NCBI RefSeq assembly: GCF_032118995.1 | Contig: NC_092657.1 | Coordinates: 6,340,391 to 6,404,390, forward strand | Reading direction: 5' to 3' | Length of the DNA stretch: 64,000 bases | Origin: Asterias amurensis | Lineage: Eukaryota > Echinodermata > Asteroidea > Forcipulatida > Asteriidae | Shown: in pieces, positions 1 to 11,459 of the stretch | How the letters are laid out: each line of letters starts with the position of its first letter | How positions within the stretch are numbered: the first letter of the stretch is position 1 | The notes under the pieces: generated by a model | What the model saw: the letters and a program-made list of their open reading frames with translations, nothing else | Told to the model about the DNA's origin: nothing | Database searches by the model: none | Position numbers and translations under genes: made by a program

Positions 1-27
1 ATGAGTTTCAATATTTTAGTTTTAATG

Positions 28-340
28 ACACTGGACACTATTGGTAATTGTCAAAGACTAGTCTTCTCAATTGGTATATCTGAACTTTGAGCTCAATTGG
101 TCGTCAAAGTTGCGAGATAATAAAGAAAAAACACCCTTGTCACACGAAGTTGTGTGCTTTCAGGTGCTTAATTTCGAGACCTCAAGTTCTAACTCTGAGG
201 TCTCGAAATCAAATTCGTGGAAAATTGCTTCTTTCTCGAAAACAACGTCACTTCAGAGGGAGCCGTTTCTCACAATGGTTTATACTATCAACCTCCATAA
301 TACTCGTTACCAACTAAGGTTTGATGCCAAACTCCAGAGT
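28..340. repeat. Foldback MITE, family F1 (truncated copy)
   Basis: First of about a dozen copies of the commonest dispersed repeat here. Full copies (about 360-390 bp) start and end with inverted versions of GGACACTATTGGTAATT and carry a central short inverted repeat around GAGGTCTCGAAATCAA. This copy has the left end and central hairpin but stops before the right terminus. It has no coding capacity; short ORFs across it are chance. The family name F1 is local to this annotation. Confidence 0.8.
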
Positions 341-344
341 GAAG

Positions 345-1215
345 ATATTTGATGCTGGGCTATGTAACGGTACTTTTTGTTGAGCAAAAATACGTTCAAA
401 TCAATCGTTTGTGTAGATATCCTACGACATAAACACAGCGTATACCTTTTGGTTATTGTCAAAAACCAGTAACTCCAAGTGGTATTATTATTCCAACATC
501 TGTATAAAAACACAGACCTCTGAAAATTTGACCCAACGGGTATTGAGACTGCAATAAACACTTATAAACAATAAAACAAAACACTGTTGCATGCAAATAA
601 TGTGTGTCCTCATGCCTGAAACCTTCCTCGATTTTGTGTTGAAAACTCACCTCTTCTACACTACATTTGTTAACGGGGGTGATGGTTTCTAACAATGGTC
701 ATAATATTAACAGCTCTCCTTTGCTCTAATCTAATAACCTTTGTAATGATACATTTTCGTGGTAATATTTTTTTTTTTTGACACTGAGCAGTCGTCAACT
801 GGTTTCTGATTTGTTCAGTGGCTTTGTGGTCCTCTGCCTCGCCTACCACTTCCACCCTAATCATTGATCTCTTATTTTATTTCATCCCCTTATGGCATTT
901 TTAATATGGATTAGTTAAGAAACATTTTCACTCATGCACTTTTTCTAAGTGCCTTTTCGAAACCGAGGCCTCGGTTCGGGCTCACGCTTGGGCACCGTCA
1001 GGTATTCTGGAAAATTGTTCAGTTCGGAACTTTAAGTATTTATTTAATCCAACCGTTTTTGAGTAGCAAATACAACTGCTATTCTATATGTTCATTAATT
1101 ATTGTGTTTGGTACGGTATAAACAAAAGCAAAAAAAAAAAAATCACTTTAAAAAAGTTAATGTCGAATAAATAGTCTAAAAAAAGACATGGCGGTTATGT
1201 TGTCAACTTGTAAAG
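345..1215. other. Intergenic or intronic, no gene seen
   Basis: No supported gene. A short palindrome centred on GAGGCCTC lies near 960-980, and there are A-rich and T-rich runs. It is downstream of the SLC7 exon on the minus strand, so it may be intron 1 of that gene. Confidence 0.5.
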
Positions 1216-1217
1216 CA

Positions 1218-1352
1218 TCGGCAGCCGATTTCACGAAACACGATAACTAATCCTATTGTGTCCAAACGTATAATGATACGGAACTTAAGACGTCCTAAGT
1301 CATATAGGATTAATCCTAAGTTAGGATGAGTTTGGTGAAATCCACGGCTGTT
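1218..1352. repeat. Foldback element, family F6 (diverged)
   Basis: The ends read as imperfect inverted copies of CCGATTTCAC with TCCTAA/TTAGGA blocks inside. It matches the much cleaner palindrome at 8660-8835. Non-coding MITE-like element. Confidence 0.6.
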
Positions 1353-1413
1353 CGTTTAGGGTAAATAGTTGAAAAACACCCGTACAGTTGTTATGTTTGA
1401 CACGCTAACTTAC

Positions 1414-1957
1414 CCATGCAGAACGCGGCAAGCATGCCGCGGAGCTCAGCTGGTGGTGGACATTCCTTCTCGGTAAAGAAGGGCAGCGAGACGTAGTCAG
1501 CAAAGGTGAGGGAGACAATGGCCTGCTGACACGGCAGCGATACCATCATGGTCACCCACAGGTACATAAACCCCGGGACAGCACCGAAGGCCATCTTGAT
1601 GTACGTAAAATCACCGCCGGACTTCTTGATGCTCGTGCCGAGCTCGGCGTAGCAGAGCGCCCCTGCCAGGGAAAGCAACCCGCAGGCGGCCCAGACAATG
1701 ACTGAAATGCCCGTGGAGCCGCTGTTGGAGAGAACAGTGACAGGGGAAATGAAGATACCTGACCCGATGATAGAGCCGACGATGATGGTAATACCGTTCA
1801 ACAGGGTGATTGTCTTCTCCAGTTTAACCCCTTCACTCGAGCCACCATTCTCACTCGACATTCTCCTACCATCGACAGATTTATTTGTTGCTGGACTGAA
1901 ATCCACATCATCATCTCCCACATCAGCGTCTTGAAGCCCTGATAGATCCATCATCAT
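1414..1957 (-). CDS. SLC7-family amino-acid transporter, first coding exon
   Basis: First coding exon, 181 codons plus one base, of a heteromeric amino-acid transporter light chain (LAT / y+LAT / b0,+ group of APC transporters), a plasma-membrane exchanger of large or cationic amino acids. Residues 1-48 are an acidic cytoplasmic tail. TM1 (about 50-76) has the substrate-loop signature GSGIFISP. TM2 (about 83-105) leads into ELGTSIKKSGGDF, then TM3. Cys166 lies in the extracellular loop after TM3, where LATs form the disulfide with the SLC3 heavy chain. The exon ends at a strong donor (GTAAGT, minus strand, 1408-1413); about 60% of the protein would lie on exons beyond the left edge. The start is the first of three clustered ATG codons. 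The family is clear; the paralogue is not. Confidence 0.88.
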
Positions 1958-1959
1958 TT

Positions 1960-2364
1960 ACCGACATAAGACATTCAAAAACCACTCATGTTTAACATCG
2001 ACATGTTGATGGTTGTTCCAATCTTGATGAAATGTGTATAGTTTGTAGCGGGTCGTGCAAGAACACATCTCAACCCGTGAAGCCAAGTAAATACAGAGTG
2101 TGACTTCGTATACAACGGACTTTACCGCACAATGATACTGTGGTTAACCTTTATTCAACTTTTATCTATCCACATCGGCCGGATCCAATGAACGACTGAG
2201 ATCTGATCTGAAGGATTCGTATCTAATCAAGGCATTAGTTAATTAGTCAATCATGCATTTATGCAGATTTTTCACAGTACACTGCTTTACACTGACTTGT
2301 GCACTAACAGAAAAGAACTGACTCAATCGCATTGTCGTATGCCATGTCACTATAACATTTATAA
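1960..2364. other. 5' flank of the SLC7 exon, nothing recognised
   Basis: Holds the 5' UTR and possibly the promoter or an upstream intron of the SLC7 gene. No clear core promoter, repeat or ORF could be supported by eye. Confidence 0.4.
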
Positions 2365-2670
2365 CACCCCTTCCAATTATTCTGCCTTTTCGTTGATTTA
2401 GAGCACGTCACATGATAAAAATATGTCTTAGTTTTACTAGACGGCGGCCGTTTGATAGTGCATCGTTTGCCGTATGATAGTGCATCGTTTGCCGTGTGAT
2501 AGTCCGACGACTATCACACGGCGTGCAGTACCCAGACGTCTTTTTACCCACGTCGAACCCAATCAGTTGTGCATGTGTGTATCTGAAACGGGCGTACGAA
2601 AGTTACGTGATACGAAGATGATAAATAGTGTGGGTGTCATAAAACAAATATTGACTGCTTTAACTCGTGC
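2365..2670. repeat. Dispersed repeat F5 with GTGATAG minisatellite
   Basis: Contains near-tandem units of GCCGTGTGATAGTGCATC (about 2445-2510) followed by the short palindrome GTCCGACGAC. A diverged copy with the same order lies at 51585-51895. About 310 bp, non-coding, probably a non-autonomous mobile element. Confidence 0.7.
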
Positions 2671-2674
2671 TATT

Positions 2675-2935
2675 GTTGAAGGAACACGTTGGCTTGGATC
2701 GGACGAGTTGGTCTATAAAAAGCGTTTGTAACCATTTTTTATAAAATGCATATGGTTGGAAAGATGTTTTAAAGTAGAATACAATGATCCACACAAGTTT
2801 GCCTCGGAATTGTGTGGTTTTCCTTTTACTGCGCGAACTAACACGGTCGGCCATTTATGGGAGTCAAACATTTGAGGGCGAGAGTTTATTACTTTATTAC
2901 GCCTTTTAAACAAAAAGGCATTTATGGATGGGAAT
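2675..2935. repeat. Half copy of foldback element F4
   Basis: Runs from ACACGTTGGCTTGGATCGG to the ACGGTCGGCCATTTATGG block. It corresponds to one arm of the long palindrome at 7126-7510; the second arm is absent. Confidence 0.75.
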
Positions 2936-2939
2936 ACAA

Positions 2940-3875
2940 GAGTAGTGACTCGTTATTTAACGTCCGTTTAAAACCGTGCAGGGTCGTTGTCAAGCGTTAA
3001 AGGCCCTAAAATATCGCATCCGCTCAATTTGACTTACGTGCATAGAACAATGAGCGTTTTTTTTTCCATGAAAAAGTGAAGTTTTCTAAAAGTTGTGTTT
3101 CTTTCCCAGTATGGGGGTGCCTTTCATAAAGTGTAACATACAACAGGAATATGGTACCCTTTCTGTACTTTTGTCGGAAAAAAAACATAATAACCGAGCA
3201 CAATGTCGACGTATTTTGCGTTGGAGAAGAGAAAAATAGTGAGTTTCAACTGCACGTCGGCGATCCTCGCAAGCCCCCACTCGCTTCATTGTGGTCAGGC
3301 TGCCTTGGGACGAGCGGCTTATGAATATTCAGATCGTTAGCTTTCTACTGGTATAAAACTTGTTCTGATTGGTTGTATATTGTTTCCGGAACAAAGGAAA
3401 CCTAAACGCTTGACTAATAACCTTAAGCGTCTGAATTGACATTAATTTTGACCTGGAACTTCCGGATGCACGCGCACAGTAACAGGTTGCAATGACGTCA
3501 TGATCGCTAAATTGGCGTCTTTTATAACAAAATACAATGATTATACATCTTTTTTAATTATTGGTAAGGTACAACATGATTGTCTAACACCACTGAAGAT
3601 TTGGGTTCGTTTCAATGAGTAATTTTAAATATAGAGCAATTTTACTGTTTTATTTTACTAGATCGTACCATTAAAGTGGCAGGGTAGAAAGATGCATTTT
3701 ACAACCGGGCCAAACTTTATATTTATCTCGTCGCGTTCTGCCAAGAATGTTCGTGTTGTTAATCGGGAATCTAATGCTTTCTGTTTTACTGTAAACGTTC
3801 AATAAAAGCGTCAAAATATATGAGTTAAGGCCCCTGGTGGGGTCCAGGGGCGAAGGAGCTCTGAGCTTTCTGGCG
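2940..3875. other. Unannotated stretch
   Basis: No supported gene. Several poly-T and poly-A runs. A short inverted sequence CCCCTGGTGGGGTCCAGGGG lies near 3830-3850. Minus-strand ORFs of 67-95 codons look accidental, except that 3880-3945 may be the decayed continuation of the adjacent LINE endonuclease. Confidence 0.4.
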
Positions 3876-3879
3876 TTTT

Positions 3880-4800
3880 GGGGTGAAAACTCCCTTAGAA
3901 AACTTGAGAAAGTCACATGTTGGCCGTTTGAATCTCTTTCAGGTCTGTATAATGACAAGGCGAACAGATTTAGAGTTTAAGGAAACTTCAGTATGAAGAT
4001 ATTCAAAAGTTGTGTACTGGGCGTCATTACTTTTCACAGAAACAGATAAAGTAGATCTGTACAGTATTGCAACTCCTCCACCAGTCTTGTGAGGTCTTGG
4101 GATGTGATGAAAGTAGTAGCCAGCAGGGGTACACTGACGACTTGTCAAGTGTTGTCATCTGGTCTCAGCCATGTTTCTGAAACGGCAACAAGGTCAAGAT
4201 CTTTTTCCAGAATAAAATCAGCAAAATCGTCATACTTGTTACAGATGGACTGTGTGTTTAAACACAAAGGCTTAGTTGAGATTTGGCTGGAGTAACTGGT
4301 ACTGGAACAGATGGAGTGTAACTTCGGGTATAGAGGGTTTATGAACAGATACGGCGACCAGCTTTTTTACCACGATATGTAGGTCTGTAAACAGTGCTGG
4401 GGTTTACAAAAAGTCCAAGGTTATGTAATGATACTATACAGGAAGGCAGCAGAGTTGTAGCACGTGTGGATGGGGCATAACGGAGACTGAGAAGCTTGTT
4501 CCGTGAGTAGGAAATTGCAGAGTTTGGACTAGCTTCTGCTGAGTTTGAGTTATTGACACCTTCAGGGCCGGGATTTACAGCAATGTCACCAAAAATCACA
4601 ATTTCAAAATGAAAAGTGGCTGGGAGTTGTCGTAGTAAGAAATAGGGCATTTCAGATATTTACGACGTTGGATGAGTCCTGTATGGAACAAAGCTGACCA
4701 TGAGTCAGTACAGTAAAATGGTCTAGCAAGCAGAGAGAGAATGAAAAGGATACTTACCTCCATTGTCCCCAGATGAGCGAACAATGTCCATGGACTAGGT
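3880..4800 (-). mobile_element. CR1-like LINE fragment, 5' part with degenerate 2A and endonuclease start
   Basis: Decayed 5' portion of an APE-type non-LTR retrotransposon. In order on the minus strand: a hydrophobic signal-like start (SILFILSLLARPFYC, about 4710-4755); a 2A-like motif GDIAVNPGP (4564-4590) in a shifted frame; then endonuclease motifs (SETWL near 4170, KTGGGVAILYR near 4080, a YRP motif near 3950). At least two frameshifts break it. The 5' end survives while the reverse transcriptase and 3' end are gone, the reverse of usual LINE truncation, so a later deletion is likely. It shares layout but not close identity with the LINE at 20.9-24.6 kb. Confidence 0.75.
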
Positions 4801-5230
4801 GGATGACTGCACAGGATGCAGCCACCTCAGTGTGTGTAAGCTTTATACACCAGAATTCTCAACTGAGACAGTGACAAATTCCAACAGAAAAACACTATTT
4901 TCACAATTCAGATGACTCCAGGATACACAGAAAAGGTCCTGTAGATTCCAGGTGTAGTAACAAATCCAGTCGTTTAAAAATAAGAACACAAATTGAGCAA
5001 TATACTAAGAAAATTAGCAAACAAACAGAGCTGTGATTTGAGTGGCTGCTGTCAGGCGCTCAGTCAAATCACAGTACTTCCAATTTATAAGGTACACATA
5101 CCGATGATGAAGCCGTCTCTGGATTGTCACTCATCTGGGTTGGGGTTTGGCTCAATAAAAAAAGGCTGATAACGCCCGCAATCCGCATGGAGTCCTAAGA
5201 ACAATTATGTGTAACAGCAACATGCGCAAG
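4801..5230. other. Possible LINE 5' UTR, then unannotated
   Basis: The sequence just beyond the LINE ORF may be its 5' UTR. A short hairpin formed by CTGTGATTTGA and TCAAATCACAG lies at about 5032-5075. No gene seen. Confidence 0.35.
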
Positions 5231-5231
5231 G

Positions 5232-5436
5232 TACATTGCAAGGCTCAAGTAGTGTGCTTTTAGATGCTCGAAATCTTATTCTTAGGTCTCGAAAACAAAT
5301 TCGTAGAAAATTACTTCTTACTCGAAGAATACGTTACTTGTTTTTGTTTTACTATCAACCTCTCCCCATTACTCGTTAAAAGGTTTCATGCTAATAAATA
5401 TTTTGAGTGATTACCAATAGTGTCCACTGCCTTTAA
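5232..5436. repeat. F1 MITE, right half
   Basis: Ends in the F1 right terminus (ACCAATAGTGTCCACTGCC) and contains the TCTCGAAA and TACTATCAACCTCTCCCC blocks of the family. The left half is missing. Confidence 0.75.
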
Positions 5437-5795
5437 ACGATTTATGTTTTTTTTTAATGTCCATAGATTAACATTAAACTTACAGGGTTTGAAGATAATG
5501 ATAATGGAAAGCTTCCCTTCAAATCTTACTTACTGAGGTGCAGTAGCTTTTGAGAAATGAGTTAAACAATGTCATGAAAATACGTTTGTAAATGATTAAA
5601 ATAATGTTCGTCTGATGAGACGAAAATTATTTTCATGACATTGTTTTACTCATTTCCCAAAAACTACAGCACCTCAGCACGTAGTATTTTCAGGGAAGCT
5701 TTCTACTATCATTATCTTCAAACTGTGTAAGTTTAGTGTAAATCTGTGGACATTGTGTTTTTTGTCCTATAAAAGTTACACAAACCCTTTAAAGC
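5437..5795. repeat. Foldback MITE, family F3
   Basis: Long imperfect palindrome of about 355 bp. Arms contain TTTGAAGATAATGATA and TATCATTATCTTCAAA, and AAACAATGTCATGAAAAT and its complement; the centre is near GATGAGACGAAA. Further copies at 9600-9962 and 56033-56395. Confidence 0.85.
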
Positions 5796-6135
5796 CATGG
5801 ACACTTTCTGAAAGAATAAAATTAAAAGTTCACAGCTTTACAAAAAACTTACAGAGTTTACAGAAGGTAATGGTGAAAGACTTCCCTTGAAATTTTATTC
5901 CATGAAATGCTTTACTTTTTGAGAAAACATTGAAACAATTATCGTTTATTGACATCGAGAATAACGGATTTATTTCAAACACATGTCATGACACGGCGAA
6001 ACGTGCGGAAACAAGGGTGGGTTTTTCCCGTTATTTTCTTCCGACTCTGATGACCGATTGAGCTTAATTTTTTTCACAGGTTTGTTATTTTATATACAAG
6101 TTGTTATACACGAAGTGTGGGCCTTTGGACAGTAC
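5796..6135. repeat. Repeat F3b, single arm
   Basis: Starts with CCATGGACACTTTCTGAAAG and ends near GGCCTTTGGACAGTACTG. An inverted relative lies at 50697-51040. It resembles one arm of an F3-type foldback with a different terminus. Confidence 0.6.
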
Positions 6136-6204
6136 TGTTTACCGATGTTGTGCGATTGCTTTAAATGTTTAAATTCATTTTCATGTTGCCTTGCCTCTTG
6201 TTGA

Positions 6205-6752
6205 GCTCTTAAATAAGGGAATCAATGTGTGGTGAAGAGGTTTTCAACTAGTGGTTTAATCCCACCGGGGCCTGGTTTTTGATAATTTTACCGAGACGAA
6301 GTCAAGGACCAGGCCTCGGCGGGTTTAAACCACTAGTTGAAAACAGATTCAACACACTTAGATTCTCATTCATAAATACCTTTTCGGTGAAAAAAAAACC
6401 GTCAACACTTATGGTCAAAGAGTAAAATAAATGCAAAAATTATAATTGTTCAATGATTTCTTTCAACGCAACACCCCTCCAGCTATGAAATGGTAAGGCC
6501 CAGTCAAGGCCCTCGGGTAAACAACTCCTTAAAAGGGAATGCTGTGCGCGTCGCGCGTATCGCGTGTTGTGGCACAACTGTTTCAGTCGTTGCTCTCGAC
6601 CAATATGAATTAAGAAACTGTCTTTAAAGAATAGTGCAAGCTCGCGTGTCACGCAAATGTTTTAACACTTTTTCCTGGTCATGGACAAAGGTTTATACAC
6701 ACCCACGTAACGCGCTCTCCACCAATACGAATAGCGAAACTGTTTGAGGTAT
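6205..6752. repeat. Foldback-containing element, family F2 (full-length)
   Basis: About 550 bp. The left part is an inverted repeat around AACTAGTGGTTTAATCCC / GGGTTTAAACCACTAGTT. The right part, ending CTGTTTGAGGTATTTATGAAT, matches the copy at 10408-10965 over its whole length. Short ORFs in both copies are shadows of the repeat. Non-autonomous mobile element. Confidence 0.85.
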
Positions 6753-7125
6753 TTATGAATTATTTTTTTTGGAAGTGGCGAATTATAAATCAATATATTT
6801 GTGTATCATTATTATTGATGGGTTATTAATCAGTGTTTGCGTAGTAAGATTCGCTGGGTGACGCGGTCGGGTCTATTTGTTGCGTCCTTGTTTTGTGTTT
6901 GGTAAATGGTAAAGCGTAAACCCAGCATTAAGGTGGAGGAAGCGAGTAAAGAGACCTGTTCCTGGAGCCGATTTAATTGATAATTTGCCTGTGTGGAGGA
7001 TTGGTTGGTGAGTAAATGATGTTTCATTGTGTTTTGGTTGAATTTGGGTCACAATATTAAATAAACAGCATAGGGTGCAAAGTGCACATTGTTGATAAGT
7101 ATTAGCCCAACTATTTAATTAACAC

Positions 7126-7510
7126 GTTGCCTTGGATCGGTCGAGTTGGTCTTTGAAAAGCGTTTGTAACCGTTTGTTATAAAAATTCATATGGTTAAAA
7201 AGATGTTTAAAAAGTAGAATACAATGATCCACGCACATTTGCCTCGAAATTGCGTGTTTTTTTTTATTTTACTTGCGAACTAATACGGTCGGCCATTTAT
7301 AAGGGTAAAAAATGTGACTCCCATAAATGGCCGACCGTGTTTGTCGACGAGGTAAAAGGAAAACCACGCAATTTCGAGTGATACTTGTGTGGATCATCAT
7401 ATTCTACTTTTAAAATATCTTTATAATCATAATATGCATTTTAAAACAAACGATTACATGCGCTTTTCAAAGACCAACTCGAACGATCCAAGGCAACGTG
7501 GCCCTTTAAG
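7126..7510. repeat. Foldback element F4 (complete palindrome)
   Basis: Two arms of about 190 bp face each other around position 7317. The left arm starts ACGTTGCCTTGGATCGG and the right ends CGATCCAAGGCAACGT. The centre is built from ACGGTCGGCCATTTAT and its complement. A half copy lies at 2675-2935. Confidence 0.9.
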
Positions 7511-7689
7511 TTTTGGAACCATTCGAATGTATAAATCCTATACAAATGTAGATGTATGCAACAAAACTATAAGCTACACAAATTCGGGTGGGGTTTGGGA
7601 GTCATCGCCGAAAATCAGGAGCGAATGTGAATGCAGAAATACTAGCCCTCATAGCTACCCAGTCTAGGAAGCGTTATCTCGGTCATGCT

Positions 7690-8030
7690 TCTTGTTTTCT
7701 AAATTGTTTACATAAAACTTACACGTAGAAAATATCCCTTGAAATATTTCTGCCGTGTCATTTTTGATGAGAAATCAATAATTTAACTTTGCGTTTAGAG
7801 CTTATTTTGCCCAGTGAGCGTTTTATTCATTGTTTTGTTTGCATCAATATCGTGCAAACTGTGTAATCGGTTTTTCAATATCAATTTTCTCGTGACCCAG
7901 ATGGCCGATCGATCTCAAACTTCTACAGGCTTGTCAGTTTGTATAAATGGTGTATTACATAAAGTGCTTACACTGCCAGAAACTATTTTGTTATAGTAAA
8001 AAAAAAATTGTAACGTTCCTTGAAGGTCGG
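7690..8030. repeat. Dispersed repeat F11
   Basis: Diverged ~340 bp repeat whose inverted relative lies at 53690-54100. Shared blocks include GGCCGATCGATCTCAAAC and the GATGAGAAAT region. No coding potential recognised. Confidence 0.55.
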
Positions 8031-8395
8031 ATGGAGACTGTGTTTATGGTAACAATAAGTTAGCAAATAAACACCGGTAACAACAGCTGGATTCATTAAC
8101 ACGTTATGTATTGCGATCAATCACGATCATTGCATCACAAAGTATGTACAAAGATCTTTGTAGGGGCGGAGTAAACACCAGCCATCTGGGGACATACAAA
8201 TAAAACTCAAAAATCGATAATGGATAAGGGATTATCATTTGATATTAGGTTACAAGGTTGAAAGAACAATGTGAATGCTCTAGTTAAAAATGCTTAAAAA
8301 TAAAAAGTGCAATATAAATCAACATTCTCATGCATATCAATAAACAAATTCACCCAACTAAACGTATTGACAATGATATGTTCCCAACTTTTAAG
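8031..8395. other. No feature seen
   Basis: AT-rich sequence without a recognised gene or repeat. Confidence 0.4.
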
Positions 8396-9010
8396 GCATT
8401 GGACACCTTGGGTAATTGCCGAAGACTACTCTTCTCACTTGGTGTATCTCAACATGCATAAGACAACAAACCTGTGGAAATTGAGGCAGGACTTGTAGAG
8501 TAAAAAAAAATATCTTACTTTAAAGGCACTGGACAACTTTGGTAATTGTCAGAGACCACCAGTCTTCTCACTTGGTGTATCTCAACATGCATAAGACATC
8601 AAACCTGGGGAAATTGAGGCAGGACTTGCAGAGTAAAAACAATATCTTACTTTAAAGGCACTGGGGTCGATTTCACAAAGGTAGTCCTAACTTAGGACTA
8701 GTCCTAGGCAATGCTATGAGATAGGACCAGTCCTAAGTTAGGACGAGTTACTGGTCCTAACTTAGGACCAGTCCTATCTCTTAGCATTGCCTAGGACTAG
8801 TCCTAAGTTAGGACTACCTTTGTGAAATCCACCCCTGGACAACTTTGGTATTTGTCAGAGACCAGTCTTCTCACTTGGTGTATCTCAACATGCATTAAGA
8901 CAACAAACCTGTGGAAATTTAACTCTTTGGTCGTCGAAGTTGCAAGAGAATAATGGAAGAAAAAACACCACTGTCGAACAAGTTGTGTGCTTCAGATGAT
9001 TGAACTCCAG
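8396..9010. repeat. Tandemly duplicated F1 left ends, third copy split by an F6 palindrome
   Basis: Three consecutive F1 left-end segments (about 8396-8518, 8521-8650, and one resuming at 8837) each run from GGACAACTTTGG-type starts through CTTCTCACTTGGTGTATCTC to CTGTGGAAATT. The third is interrupted a few bases after its start by the palindrome at 8660-8835. This shows a local ~123 bp tandem duplication and an element-in-element insertion. Confidence 0.75.
8660..8835. repeat. F6 foldback element, near-perfect palindrome
   Basis: About 175 bp with almost exactly mirrored arms: GGTCGATTTCACAAAGGTAG at the left and its complement at the right, with repeated TCCTAACTTAGGA and CCTAGGACTAG blocks. 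It would form a long stable hairpin. Non-coding MITE. Confidence 0.92.
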
Positions 9011-9019
9011 ACCTCGGCT

Positions 9020-9340
9020 CCGGATCCGGATGACGATATTCTAAGCGCAAATAAGTCGACAACCGACATAATTATGTCTGGATGTCAACATCTTATAGGT
9101 AGTATGACGTCTTTCTATAACAATAACCTCGGGATGACTCGATCCGACTATAAAAGTAGTCTTCATTTGACAACTTGACAATCCTAAAATTAGAATGTTA
9201 CGGAGCTCTTGAGGTGCCCTCCGACTTGCCGAGATCCTAACAAAATTATCTCAGGATGACGACATCCGAAACGCAAATAAATCGAAAAACCGAGACAATT
9301 ATGTTTGGATGTCAACATCATCAAAGTAATTTTGTCGCCT
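9020..9340. repeat. Two diverged ~90 bp direct repeats
   Basis: The segments at about 9022-9100 and 9245-9330 share GGATGACGA, GCAAATAA, TCGA, ACAATTATGT and GGATGTCAACATC in the same order. A third, weaker relative is near 9970-10040. Function unknown. Confidence 0.5.
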
Positions 9341-9354
9341 TCCTCTGTTAATTT

Positions 9355-9602
9355 TTATCGGTACTCTTTTTAATGTAAAAGAGTGAAAAACACAATTCTT
9401 TACATTTCGAGCTGTCCCCCATGGCTCTTCAAAAGGAGTTGTGGTTATTTCACTCTTTTAGAGGGGTTTCACTCCAGGACAGCGTGAAAAATCACTCAAA
9501 AAGATGCAAAATTCAATCTAAAAGAGTGAAAGACCACTCGAAAAAGAGTTGTCCCTCATATGGCTCTTCAAAGAGTGCTGTTTCACTCTTTTACATTAAA
9601 GG
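9355..9602. repeat. Foldback element F7 (AAGAGTGAAA)
   Basis: Termini TTAATGTAAAAGAGTGAAA and TTTCACTCTTTTACATTAAA are inverted. Inside, ATGGCTCTTCAAA and variants repeat several times. About 245 bp; the 63-codon ORF across it is a repeat shadow. Confidence 0.75.
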
Positions 9603-9962
9603 GTCTATGTAACTTTTGTAGGACAAAAAATACGATGTCCACAGATTTACACTAAACTTACACAGTTTGAAGATAATGATAGTAGAAAGCTTCCCTGAAA
9701 ATATTACGTGCTGAGGTGCTGTAGTTTTTGGGTAATGAGTAAAACAATGTCATGAAAATAGTTTTCGTCTCATGAGACGAAAATTATTTCAAGCATTTAT
9801 TACAAACGTATTTTAATGACATTGTTTTACTCATTTCTCAAAAACTACAGCACCTCAGTAAGTAATATTTGAAGAGAAGCTTTCCACTATCATTATCTTC
9901 AAATCCGGTAAGTTTAATGTAAATATATGGACATTTTGAAAAAGTACCCAAATCCTTTAATA
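9600..9962. repeat. Foldback MITE F3, second copy
   Basis: Palindrome of about 360 bp matching 5437-5795 and 56033-56395, in opposite orientation to the first; centre near CATGAGACGAAAATTATTT. Confidence 0.85.
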
Positions 9963-10407
9963 AGAGAGTAGGTTGACATCCTAAAAGTAGGATGTCGCCT
10001 CGCTGTGATATCATCTCTGCTCTGGATGTCGAAATCATTTTGGGCGAAACTCGATTACTAACATGACAATACAAACTATTTCCAAATTGAAATGGAATTC
10101 TTATATAACAATAAGGATTTCACGGCTCTGCTTACCGTAAACAAAGAATTTGGCAAGTAGCATTTGAAACTTTGCATGTAGGATTTGAAACAAAGAAATT
10201 TGGCGCTTATGTTCCCAATCAACGGCCGATCAACTTTGTTATAGTTGACAAAATAATTGGTAATGTAGGCCTACATTTAACTGCACCGATCGATACAACC
10301 AACGTTGATTGTTATAACAGCCGTTGTGGCATTAAGTGCAAATAATGTGAAGAAGAAAAAAGTACCAGATCGCCGGCCATTTTTATTTTGCTTTAGTGAC
10401 AAAGATA
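9963..10407. other. Mostly unannotated
   Basis: A weak relative of the GGATGTC repeat lies at the start. Otherwise no feature recognised. Confidence 0.35.
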
Positions 10408-10965
10408 ATAAGGGATTCAATGTGTGGTGAAGAGGTTTCAACTAGTGGTTGAATCCCAACGAGGCCTGGTTCTTGATAATTTTACCAAGACTAAGTCGAG
10501 GTAAATTATGAAGAACCAGGCCTCGGCGGGTTTAAACCACTAGTTGAAAACGGATTCGACATACTTTGATTCCCATTTATATATACCTTTTCGGTCAAAA
10601 ACATCAACACTTTTTGGTCCAAAAGTAAAATAAATGCACAAAAATGATAATTATTGTTCAATGATTTCTTTCAACACAACACCCCTCCAGCTATGAAATG
10701 GTAAAGCCCTCCGCCGCCCTCGGGTAAACAACTCCTTATAAGGGAGTGCTGTGCGCGTCGCGCGTATCGCGTGATGTGGCGCAACTGTTTCAGCCGTTGC
10801 TCTCGACCAATAGGAATGAACAATATGTCTTATAAGAACATGTGCAAGCTCGCGTGTCACGCCCATGTTTCAACACTTTTTACTGGTCATAAACAAAGGT
10901 TTATACACACCCACGTGACGCGCTTTCTACCAATAGGAATAGCGAAACTGTCTGAGGTAATTATG
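10408..10965. repeat. F2 element, second full-length copy
   Basis: Same order as 6205-6752: foldback around AACTAGTGGTT / AAACCACTAGTT, CCCCTCCAGCTATGAAATGG, a CGCGTCGCGCGTATCGCG palindrome, and a right end with CCACGTGACGCGC. Confidence 0.85.
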
Positions 10966-11169
10966 AATGTTAGTTTACAGTCGACGACGAATAGACCAAT
11001 AAGTGTACAATCTCTTGAGTGTTTGAAAAAAAAGTAGACTTATAAAGTCACCTGGAAATATATATTTTTTTCTTTTTTCTTTCAAACATAAGATTATATG
11101 CTTACGAACAATAAAACATTTTTTTTAGTAATTGTTTGTCACGATTTATATGTTTAAAAAATATATAAA

Positions 11170-11450
11170 GTTGTTTGGGGGCTGACTCCGCCTACCCCTT
11201 TTGTGACGTCAATCGAGGCAGACTTTGCCTGCAATGCGTATAGTAAACACACGTGCAAAGTACATGTACGTCCAAGTCGTGAGTTGGTACATTTCAAAAA
11301 GTGTTTTTCTGCATTCAGCAGCAATACACCTGGTCGGCATTGCCGGAAAAAAACTAATTTTTTGGGGGGGAAACGTACAAACTCACGACTTGGTCAGTAC
11401 ATTTACACATATATTAGTGACAAAAGCTTTATTTTGAAAAAATACCACTT
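11170..11450. repeat. Short inverted repeat
   Basis: GTCCAAGTCGTGAGTTGG near 11267 faces CAAACTCACGACTTGG near 11378, a stem-loop about 140 bp across. An adjacent 194-codon ORF (11203-11787) crosses an F1 copy and is not considered a gene. Confidence 0.55.
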
Positions 11451-11459
11451 CCAGGTGGC

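Noticed and set aside
6440-10866. Similar 70-71 codon minus-strand ORFs at 6440-6652 and 10651-10866 as a conserved small gene
   Set aside because: Both lie wholly in copies of the F2 element; the similarity is due to the repeat.
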